Made by a program: the position numbers and the translations under genes | Shown here: piece by piece, positions 41,919-47,092 of the stretch | How the letters are laid out: every line of letters starts with the position of its first letter | How positions within the stretch are numbered: the first letter of the stretch is position 1 | Assembly (NCBI GenBank): GCA_947626155.1 | Contig: CANQRC010000003.1 | Location: 1 to 47,092, forward strand | Origin: an uncultured Clostridia bacterium | GTDB taxonomy: Bacteria > Bacillota > Clostridia > Christensenellales > UBA1242 | DNA: 47,092 nt | Direction of reading: 5' to 3' | Notes under the pieces: generated by a model | What the model was told of the DNA's origin: nothing | Database searches by the model: none | What the model saw: only the letters and a program-made list of their open reading frames with translations

Positions 41919-41947
41919 ACAAGTGTTTTGACACTTGTCTTTTTTTA
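41919..41947. terminator. Bidirectional terminator between two unknown genes
   Basis: ACAAGTGT (41919-41926) pairs perfectly with ACACTTGT (41931-41938) around TTTG. A T-run follows on the plus strand and an A-run precedes, so the hairpin can serve both convergent genes. Confidence 0.9.
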
Positions 41948-41952
41948 TAATT

Positions 41953-42426
41953 TTACCAACGCCTTTTTGCTTCGCCTGTGTAGTTTGTGATTGGATTTGG
42001 AGAATTTTTTTGAACATATCCGCATTCCCTAGCCGTTTCATAGTTCTTGGCAATGCAATCTCTTAATGTGTCTTCCCATTCTTTTTCCAATGTTTCGATT
42101 TTGTAATTTGAATTTAAAGAACGGTTGTAAAGTTTAAGGAGTTCGTCTCTATCTGGAACATACATAGGCTTTCCTTGTCTTGCAAATCCCGAGAAATATT
42201 GGTTTATCTGAGAATTGAAAAGTTCTGACAAATTGCCAAGAACCTTTTTTTGATCTGAGGTTAATGGACCTCTGACAAAAATAGCGAAAGTTGAGTCATA
42301 ACGCAACAAATCATTTCTTAAAGCTCTAGCAATAAAAGCAAGTTTTGCAACCTCTTCTCCATCCTCATCCAATACTAATTCAGCAAGAGGTTTTGTGTCT
42401 GTAATTTTTTTTGTATATATTGACAT
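41953..42426 (-). CDS. Unknown 157-residue protein
   Basis: The start is the ATG at 42426 (MSIYTKKITD), which has an AAGGAG Shine-Dalgarno sequence and lies just downstream of a good promoter; the frame extends 38 codons further upstream to 42540, but that would cross the promoter. The protein is soluble and charged, with a probable beta start and helical remainder (EKEWEDTLRDCIAKNYETARECGYV), and ends in EAKRRW. No family is recognised. It is divergent from the flippase gene at 42546 and convergent with the unknown gene at 40646. Confidence 0.75.
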   Translation of the reverse strand: MSIYTKKITDTKPLAELVLDEDGEEVAKLAFIARALRNDLLRYDSTFAIFVRGPLTSDQKKVLGNLSELFNSQINQYFSGFARQGKPMYVPDRDELLKLYNRSLNSNYKIETLEKEWEDTLRDCIAKNYETARECGYVQKNSPNPITNYTGEAKRRW

Positions 42427-42457
42427 TTTTCTTCTCCTTAATTTTTTAGTTGTCCTT

Positions 42458-42486
42458 ATTATAACATGAAATTTTTTATTTGTAAA
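42458..42486 (-). promoter_or_regulatory. Promoter of the 157-residue protein gene
   Basis: On the minus strand: TTTACA (42486-42481), a 17-bp spacer and TATAAT (42463-42458). It gives a leader of about 25 nt with a Shine-Dalgarno sequence. Confidence 0.8.
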
Positions 42487-42545
42487 TACCCTTTTTAAAA
42501 ATTTTTGCATATTTTTGGCTCTATTTTGCAAGATATTCATAAGTT

Positions 42546-44063
42546 ATGGGCAAATTTAGGTCAAATTTGGGGGTTAGCACCCTCGTTTTGCTTGTAAGTG
42601 GCTTTGTTTGCAAAATTCTTGGGGCGCTTTTTCGCCTGCCGCTTACAAATCTTATTGGTGTGGAGGGGATTGGCGTCTTTCAACTTGTCATGTCGCTTTA
42701 CTCTTTTGCCCTCGTTTTGACCTGCGGAGGGGTGAGCGCAACCCTCTCAAAACTTATTGGCTCGGCGCGCGCAAAAGGGGATTATCAAAAAATTGACTCT
42801 TATCTTCTTCGCGCAATTTTTGTCTGCTGCGGAATTGGGCTTGTTTTGGGCGGAATTTTTTTGATTTTTGGAAGACTTATTTCCTCAATCCAAGGCATTG
42901 ACGCGGGCGGAAGTTATCTGTTTTTTATCTTGCTTCTTCCCCTCGGGGCGCTTTTGGCTTGTTTTAGGGGCTTCTTTCAGGGCTTTGAAAATATGTTTCC
43001 AACCGCCATAAGCCAGGTTTTGGAACAGGTTTTCAAGTTTGCGCTTGGGCTTTTGTTTGCCGTTTTGTTTGGGCGTTTTGGCGTTTCCGGCGGCGTTTTT
43101 GGCGCATTTTTGGGAATTGTGCTGAGCGAAGTGGTGGCTTTTGCCTACATCTTTTTTGTTTATCTCAGGAAGAAAAGTGGCAAGATGCATTATATTAAAG
43201 AGGTGAGAAGGGAATTTGACGGCGCAAATTTTTTGCTGACCGCCTCGGCGTCTGTTGTGCCGCTTACAAACGCCCTTGACGGACTTTTTATTGTCAGCAG
43301 GCTGACTCGCGCAGGGATTTTTAGCGAAATGGCAACAAAGCTTTATGGCCTGCAAACGGGAATTGTTGGCACAATCCTAAATTTTCCGCTCATCATCTCC
43401 ATGGCGCTTACAACCGCTTTTTTGCCCAATGTTTCTTATGCGATTTCACGCGGCGTGGGCGGAAAGTTTGAGCGCGGGCTGAAAATTTTGTTGTTTCTCA
43501 TCCTTCCAACAACTTTTGGAATGCTTGCCATCTCACGGCCGCTGATTTCTTTGCTTTACACAAATCTTTCGCCCGAACTTTTGAATAAGGCGTTTGATTT
43601 GATGGTCTTTGGCGCATTTTCAGTGATTTTCACGGCGCTTATGCAGTATTTTATCATGCTTTTGCAGGCAAACGGGCAGTTTAAATTCATTTTGCTCAGC
43701 ACCGCCGTTGGAGGGGCGCTGAAAGTGGCTTTAACATTCTTCCTTTCCGCCGTTCCGTCAATAAACATCTTTGCTCTTCCGCTTGGGAATCTGATTTTGG
43801 CGGGAGTTGTCAGCGTTTTGTCCGTTTGGAAAATCAAAAAACTTGCAAACTTTTCCCTTCCTTTTGGCGAGGCGTTTGCCCTTATTTTTGGCACGCTTTT
43901 GATGTTCCTCGCCGTTTACACGTTCATAAAGTGCGAATATTTCAGCCCCGCGCTAAACATTTTGTTTGGCATTGCCCTTGGCGGGCTCGTTTATGGCTTT
44001 TTCACGCTGCCGTTCACAATAAAGCTTGGCGTTTTCAAAAAACGCGAAAAAAAAGAGGTTTAA
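42546..44063 (+). CDS. Polysaccharide/lipid flippase of the SpoVB-MurJ (MOP) family
   Basis: The 505-residue membrane protein has about 14 hydrophobic segments and the MOP-superfamily layout. Its N-terminus, LLVSGFVCKILGALFRLPLTNLIGVEGIGVFQLVMSLYSF, and the GGVSATLSKLI and FRGFFQGFENMFPTAISQVLEQVFKF stretches match SpoVB/YtgP-type proteins of Firmicutes. Members move undecaprenyl-linked sugar precursors across the membrane; in Bacillus SpoVB serves spore cortex synthesis and YtgP is one lipid II flippase candidate. Which role applies here cannot be read from the sequence. No Shine-Dalgarno sequence is seen before the ATG, and only a poor -10 (TATTCA, 6 nt upstream). The HU-like gene follows after 38 nt. 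Confidence 0.85.
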   Translation: MGKFRSNLGVSTLVLLVSGFVCKILGALFRLPLTNLIGVEGIGVFQLVMSLYSFALVLTCGGVSATLSKLIGSARAKGDYQKIDSYLLRAIFVCCGIGLVLGGIFLIFGRLISSIQGIDAGGSYLFFILLLPLGALLACFRGFFQGFENMFPTAISQVLEQVFKFALGLLFAVLFGRFGVSGGVFGAFLGIVLSEVVAFAYIFFVYLRKKSGKMHYIKEVRREFDGANFLLTASASVVPLTNALDGLFIVSRLTRAGIFSEMATKLYGLQTGIVGTILNFPLIISMALTTAFLPNVSYAISRGVGGKFERGLKILLFLILPTTFGMLAISRPLISLLYTNLSPELLNKAFDLMVFGAFSVIFTALMQYFIMLLQANGQFKFILLSTAVGGALKVALTFFLSAVPSINIFALPLGNLILAGVVSVLSVWKIKKLANFSLPFGEAFALIFGTLLMFLAVYTFIKCEYFSPALNILFGIALGGLVYGFFTLPFTIKLGVFKKREKKEV

Positions 44064-44101
44064 AAAGTTTTCAAATGTTCAACATCTTTTTGGAGGAGAA
44101 T

Positions 44102-44374
44102 ATGAATAGAACAGAATTTGTGGAGATTTTAGCCAAGAAAACAAAACTTTCAAAAAGCAAGTGCGACCAATTTTTAAACACCTTCAAAGATAGCATTTTG
44201 GATGTTTGCTCCAAGGGCGAGGAGGTGACAATAAGAAATTTTGGAAAGTTTTGTCTGCAAGAGAAGGGCGAGAGGAAATATAGAAATCCCCAAACAAAAA
44301 GGATTTATGTTTCAAAGCCAAAAAAGTTTATTGCCTTCAAGGGCTTCAAAAGTTTCAAATATGGCGTAAAATAA
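44102..44374 (+). CDS. HU-family DNA-binding protein
   Basis: The 90-residue protein has HU length and layout: a helical N-terminal half (MNRTEFVEILAKKTKLSKSKCDQFLNTF) that dimerises, EEVTIRNFGKFCLQEKGE, and a beta arm with RNPQTKRIYV, where the Pro at the tip inserts into the DNA minor groove. It differs from standard HU in the arm (ERKYRNPQT in place of the usual ARxGRNPxT) and in the aromatic, lysine-rich end (FKGFKSFKYGVK), and it has three Cys. The ATG at 44102 has a GGAGGAG Shine-Dalgarno sequence; a longer frame starting inside the flippase gene is rejected. A terminator follows. Confidence 0.9.
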   Translation: MNRTEFVEILAKKTKLSKSKCDQFLNTFKDSILDVCSKGEEVTIRNFGKFCLQEKGERKYRNPQTKRIYVSKPKKFIAFKGFKSFKYGVK

Positions 44375-44397
44375 AAACATTGAAAACACACAGGCGG

Positions 44398-44433
44398 AAA
44401 AATCTAAATCTCAAAGGTTTAGATTTTTATTTT
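44398..44433 (+). terminator. Terminator after the HU-like gene
   Basis: AAAAATCTAAA (44398-44408) pairs perfectly with TTTAGATTTTT (44418-44428), followed by further T. It also isolates the downstream four-gene cassette from the HU transcript. Confidence 0.85.
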
Positions 44434-44442
44434 TAATATGGG

Positions 44443-44472
44443 TTGATTTTGTCCCATGTGCTTTGTTATAAT
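44443..44472 (+). promoter_or_regulatory. Promoter of the four-gene cassette
   Basis: TTGATT (44443-44448), an 18-bp spacer and a perfect TATAAT (44467-44472), followed by a short leader with AAGGAGGGG as Shine-Dalgarno sequence before the ATG at 44490. It is the only promoter I see for the four genes. Confidence 0.8.
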
Positions 44473-44489
44473 GTTTATAAGGAGGGGAA

Positions 44490-44762
44490 ATGAAGAAATC
44501 CAAAAAACTTATTATTTTGTATGTCTATGACGCGTTAAGATATGGAAGTGCTGAAGACTGTTTGTTGCATCAAACAAAAATGGCAGAGCAAATAAGCAAA
44601 TTTTGTGGCGTGCCATGTGACAGAAAAACAATTGCGCGCAACATCAACTATCTTCGTGAATATGGCTGTGACATAGTGACAATTAAGGGCAAGGGCTGTT
44701 ATATGAGGTCGTATCCGTGCCTTGGACAAACTATATTTATAAAAAAGAAAAACAATGTTTAA
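44490..44762 (+). CDS. Small winged-helix protein, likely regulator
   Basis: The 90-residue protein fits a single winged helix-turn-helix: helix 1 (KLIILYVYDALRYGS), a second helix with QTKMAEQISKFCGV, the recognition helix DRKTIARNINYLREYG, and a wing with VTIKGKGCYMRS. The DRKTI-x-R-[DN]-I-x-x-L-x-E-x-G pattern is like the N-terminal DNA-binding part of DeoR/WYL-type regulators, but the sensor (WYL) domain is absent. It is the first gene of the cassette, with a strong Shine-Dalgarno sequence, and a local repressor role is plausible by position. It contains six Cys, unusual for a protein this small. Confidence 0.65.
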   Translation: MKKSKKLIILYVYDALRYGSAEDCLLHQTKMAEQISKFCGVPCDRKTIARNINYLREYGCDIVTIKGKGCYMRSYPCLGQTIFIKKKNNV

Positions 44763-44773
44763 GGAGGAAAGCT

Positions 44774-45067
44774 TTGGAGCCAATTCGACCATTTATAATG
44801 CCACTCTATAAATGCAAAAAATGCGGCAAAATTATTTGTGAGCCGCAGTTGAAATCATTTTGTTTTACTTATGGAGATTATAAGTGTTGCGGGCGCTGGT
44901 GTTTGTGTGAAGATTGCATTTTGCAAGGGGCAACAAAGCCCAAAAGCGCATATTTTACAAAAACGGTTTTGAGCAAAAATTTTGCTGTGTTTTTGAAGGA
45001 ATTGGCGGAAATAATTTCTCAATTTAAAGTGAATGTAGAAGACGTTTTTTATGAGGAGGAAAAATGA
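44774..45067 (+). CDS. Nine-cysteine small protein, probable zinc-binding
   Basis: The 97-residue product starts at a TTG with an ideal GGAGG Shine-Dalgarno sequence 6 nt upstream; the longer frame back to 44717 overlaps the previous gene without a ribosome-binding site. Cys residues at 14, 17, 22, 30, 38, 39, 43, 45 and 48 begin with a CxxC knuckle (YKCKKCGK) and are packed into 35 residues, followed by a helical C-terminal half (FAVFLKELAEIISQFKVNVEDV). This is typical of a zinc-ribbon-like or treble-clef-like metal site, but I cannot name a family. It overlaps the next gene by 4 nt (ATGA). Confidence 0.6.
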   Translation: MEPIRPFIMPLYKCKKCGKIICEPQLKSFCFTYGDYKCCGRWCLCEDCILQGATKPKSAYFTKTVLSKNFAVFLKELAEIISQFKVNVEDVFYEEEK

Positions 45068-45531
45068 AAAAAGAATTTTTTAACCAGTGTTTTGAGTTTG
45101 GAGGAACAGTAGGAAATTTGCACGAAGATAAGGGCAACTATAATGGAATTTATATGATTGTTCTTCCAGACAATTTTGGCAAAATTGGCTTTGAAAAACA
45201 AAGCAAATTGAAAATTTGGAGAGGCGAAGAGGTTTCAGTTCCAGTGGAAACGCTTCAGGAAAAATGGGTTGAAAATGCAGAAGTTTTGTATATAGGAAAA
45301 TGTTCTTCAAAAACAAAAACCGCAAAAAAACTTGTTTTAAAGCATATTGCTTTTTGGAACGGGAAAAATGTTTCGGCTTATGGCGGCAAAGTTATTGGGC
45401 AAATACAAAATTTTGACAATTTGCAGGTGTGGTATTTGGAGTGTGACAATCCTTCACAAATGAAGGACAGGCTGTTAAATGCGTTTGAAGAGCAATATGG
45501 AAATTTGCCTTTTGCCAATTGGCAACATTAA
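45064..45531 (+). CDS. GIY-YIG-like protein, catalytic residues possibly altered
   Basis: In the 155-residue product, GIY (28-30) in YNGIYMIVLP and YIG (76-78) in EVLYIGKCSS are placed as the two strands of the GIY-YIG nuclease fold. The end (LLNAFEEQYGNLPFANW, 137-153) resembles the end of a small bacterial GIY-YIG group that I recall as having an RxR helix, a GGRxIWQL strand and a PFAN end. Here the helix after YIG reads KTKTAKKLVLKHI with no Arg, GGR reads GGK (108-109), and the expected catalytic Glu position appears to hold Asp135. So it may be a binding-only or altered enzyme. It is translationally coupled to the Cys-rich gene and ends 9 nt before the FtsZ-like gene. Confidence 0.6.
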   Translation: MKKEFFNQCFEFGGTVGNLHEDKGNYNGIYMIVLPDNFGKIGFEKQSKLKIWRGEEVSVPVETLQEKWVENAEVLYIGKCSSKTKTAKKLVLKHIAFWNGKNVSAYGGKVIGQIQNFDNLQVWYLECDNPSQMKDRLLNAFEEQYGNLPFANWQH

Positions 45532-45540
45532 GGTGGCGCT

Positions 45541-46170
45541 GTGGAAAACCCTGTTGGCAACAAAAAAATCAGTCTTGTTGGCATTGGCGACTATGGAATC
45601 AGCGTGATAAGAGATTTTGGCGGAAACCTTTTAAATGTTGAGTGCCTAGAAATGAACACGGATTGGGCTTTTATGAACATAGGCGGCAATACTTTTATAA
45701 AAATTGGCACAAAAACAACGCTTGGAATGGGCGCAGGCGCGCTTGCAGCTGTCGGCGAAAAGGCGACAGAAGAAGACAAGCAAACAATAACTGACAGTTT
45801 AAGCGGCTCTCAACTCTTGCTTATTGTCTCGGGGCTTGGCGGCGGAACGGGTTCTGGTGCGTCGCCTGTGGTTGCAAGCATAGCAAAAAAATTAAATATT
45901 CCCACCATTGCTTTTGTCACAACGCCACCCAAATTTGAGGGCGAAATTAGGCGTCACAATGCACAGTCGTCCATTGATAAACTAAAAAAGATTGTGGATG
46001 TTTTATTTTCATTTCCAAGCGAAAGTTTGGAGGCTGGCATTGTGTTTAATGAGACGGACAAAGCTATCAAAAAAAGCATTCTTGAGGTGTTAAATTTGAT
46101 TGATTTGGAGGCGACAAAAAACAAAACAATCCAAGAAATTTTGGAAGAGATTGAATTTAAAAATTTTTAA
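45541..46170 (+). CDS. Truncated FtsZ/tubulin-like GTPase
   Basis: The 209-residue protein matches the FtsZ GTPase domain motif by motif: a nucleotide loop VGIGDYG (13-19, where FtsZ has GVGGGGGNA), NTDWAFMN (39-46, FtsZ NTD), GMGAGALAAVGEKA (62-75, FtsZ GAGANPEVG), the tubulin signature GLGGGTGSGASPVVA (98-112), and FEGEIRRHNA (132-141, FtsZ FEGRRR). Helix 7-like sequence KKSILEVLNLIDLE (177-190) follows. It then ends: the T7 synergy loop (NxDxxD) that completes the neighbour's active site in filaments and the whole C-terminal domain are missing. A terminator follows directly, so no frameshift hides the rest. Start is GTG with an AAGGTGG Shine-Dalgarno sequence. Last gene of the cassette. 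Confidence 0.8.
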   Translation: MENPVGNKKISLVGIGDYGISVIRDFGGNLLNVECLEMNTDWAFMNIGGNTFIKIGTKTTLGMGAGALAAVGEKATEEDKQTITDSLSGSQLLLIVSGLGGGTGSGASPVVASIAKKLNIPTIAFVTTPPKFEGEIRRHNAQSSIDKLKKIVDVLFSFPSESLEAGIVFNETDKAIKKSILEVLNLIDLEATKNKTIQEILEEIEFKNF

Positions 46171-46181
46171 TGTGAGCGTTA

Positions 46182-46213
46182 AAAAAAATTGGGAGAAATT
46201 GCCCAATTTTTTT
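46182..46213. terminator. Shared terminator between the FtsZ-like gene and asnS
   Basis: A-run plus TTGGG (46182-46193) pairs with CCCAA plus T-run (46202-46213) around an 8-nt loop. It serves the cassette on the plus strand and is suitably placed for asnS on the minus strand. Confidence 0.85.
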
Positions 46214-46221
46214 ATAAGATA

Positions 46222-47092
46222 TTAATATTTGCAGTTGTTTGGGGTTCTTGGGAATGGAATGACGTCGCGGATGTTTTTCATGCCTGTTACATACATGATA
46301 AATCTGTCAAAGCCCATGCCAAAGCCGCTATGTTTGACGCTTCCAAACTTTCTCAAATTCAAGAACCACCAATAGTCCTCCTCTTTAAGCCCAAGTTCGT
46401 GAATTCGGTTGATTAAAACGTCATAGCGTTCTTCCCTTTCGCTTGCGCCGCAAAGTTCGCCAATGCCCGGAACAAGCAAGTCAGTTGCCTTAACCGTTTT
46501 GTTGTCGTCGTTAAGGCGCATATAAAATGCCTTGATTTCTTTTGGATAGTTGTAAACAAACACAGGGCGCTTATAAACCATTTCGGTCAAATATTTTTCA
46601 TGTTCAGTTTGAATGTCGCAGCCCCACTTAACCTTAAACTCAAAGTTTTTGTTGTTTTTTGAAAGCTCTTCAATGGCGGTGTCGTAAGTTATTCTTGCAA
46701 ATTCGCTATCAGCCACATTGTGCAGTTTTTTAAGCAAGCCCTCTTCAACAAATCCGTCAAAAAGTTCAAGTTCGTCTTTGCACTTGTCAAAAAGGTAGTT
46801 TATAACAAATTTCACCATTGCTTCCATGATGTCCATGTCGTCAAAAAGTTCAGCAAACGCCATTTCTGGCTCTATGTGCCAAAATTCGTTTAAGTGCTTG
46901 ACGGTGTTGCTGTTTTCAGCCCTAAAAGATGGGCCAAAAGTGTAGATGTTTCCAAAAGCCAGCGCAAACGCCTCGCCTTCAAGTTGGCAGGAAGGGGACA
47001 GGAACACTTTTCCGCCCAAAAGTTCGTCCTCTGGCTTTAACTTTTTGCCAGAATAGATGTCCTGCGTGCTGACCTTAAAAAGTTCGCCAGCG
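46222..47092 (-). CDS. asnS: Asparaginyl-tRNA synthetase (partial, 3' part)
   Basis: The frame is open on the minus strand from the window edge to a TAA at 46224-46222, so the N-terminal OB-fold domain and start lie outside. The visible 289 residues are the class II catalytic core: LGGKVFLSPSCQLEGEAFALAFGNIYTFGPSFRAENSNT (motif 2 region), EFWHIEPEMAFAE, RPVFVYNYPKEIKAFYMR and the C-terminal motif 3 GFGMGFDRFIMYVTGM, ending PFPRTPNNCKY as AsnRS proteins do. It charges tRNA(Asn) directly. It is convergent with the cassette. Confidence 0.95.
   Translation of the reverse strand, partial: AGELFKVSTQDIYSGKKLKPEDELLGGKVFLSPSCQLEGEAFALAFGNIYTFGPSFRAENSNTVKHLNEFWHIEPEMAFAELFDDMDIMEAMVKFVINYLFDKCKDELELFDGFVEEGLLKKLHNVADSEFARITYDTAIEELSKNNKNFEFKVKWGCDIQTEHEKYLTEMVYKRPVFVYNYPKEIKAFYMRLNDDNKTVKATDLLVPGIGELCGASEREERYDVLINRIHELGLKEEDYWWFLNLRKFGSVKHSGFGMGFDRFIMYVTGMKNIRDVIPFPRTPNNCKY

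Noticed and set aside
43826..44101. N-terminal extension of the HU-like gene inside the flippase gene
   Set aside because: The flippase occupies this DNA in another frame and the ATG at 44102 matches HU length and has a strong Shine-Dalgarno sequence.
46171..46221. Possible frameshift hiding the rest of an FtsZ gene
   Set aside because: The stop is followed at once by a strong terminator and then asnS on the other strand; no frame here encodes FtsZ C-terminal sequence.
1..47092. CRISPR arrays, tRNA or rRNA genes and insertion sequences
   Set aside because: None seen: no regularly spaced direct repeats, no tRNA-like cloverleaf noticed in the gaps, no transposase motifs. I did not run a covariance search.

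Overview
The window reads as a piece of chromosome from an AT-rich, low-GC Gram-positive bacterium, most likely an uncultured member of the Clostridia. This is an inference from gene content: spmA/spmB, ricT, a SpoVB-type flippase, a clostridial-style glutamyl-tRNA synthetase with an N-terminal extension, lipoproteins with Firmicutes-type signals, and holB-ricT-trmN6 synteny. All three stop codons are used and genes read normally with the bacterial code. I saw no rRNA, tRNA, CRISPR array or insertion sequence.

Layout. 1-1719: the 3' end of a GLUG-type surface protein gene, then a lipoprotein. 1761-3648: typA under an extended -10 promoter. 3675-4753: a lone C45-type Ntn hydrolase. 4766-10085: an apparent five-gene operon (small membrane protein, dnaB, two exported helical proteins, gltX), followed by trpS. 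11417-30064: one giant gene for a 6189-residue exported, membrane-anchored surface protein built from GLUG, InlB-like and MBG-like beta modules; it fills about two fifths of the window. 30107-33509: uppP and a calcium-type P-ATPase. 33539-36143: holB, ricT, trmN6. 36151-36818: an unknown coiled-coil protein. 36834-37906 (minus strand): spmA-spmB. 37959-39543: tatD-rsmA. 39544-42426: a DUF1540-like protein, rplI, a 53-codon ORF and two unknown genes. 42546-44374: SpoVB/MurJ-family flippase and an HU-like protein. 44443-46213: a self-contained four-gene cassette. 46222-47092 (minus strand): the 3' part of asnS.

Two things stand out. First, the 44443-46213 cassette has its own promoter and is bounded by terminators. 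It encodes a small winged-helix protein, a nine-cysteine protein, a GIY-YIG-like protein and a 209-residue FtsZ/tubulin-like GTPase that stops after the GTPase domain. I know of no described system with this composition, and it is the best candidate here for something new. Second, several promoter-proximal genes (3710, 4801, 33574, 37994, 40646) have a sigma-70 promoter with a 17-bp spacer whose -10 box ends exactly 6 nt before the ATG, with no Shine-Dalgarno sequence. Their mRNAs should begin at the start codon (leaderless), whereas internal operon genes have clear Shine-Dalgarno sequences. Several of these promoters are also interleaved with hairpins or with the terminator of the upstream gene.
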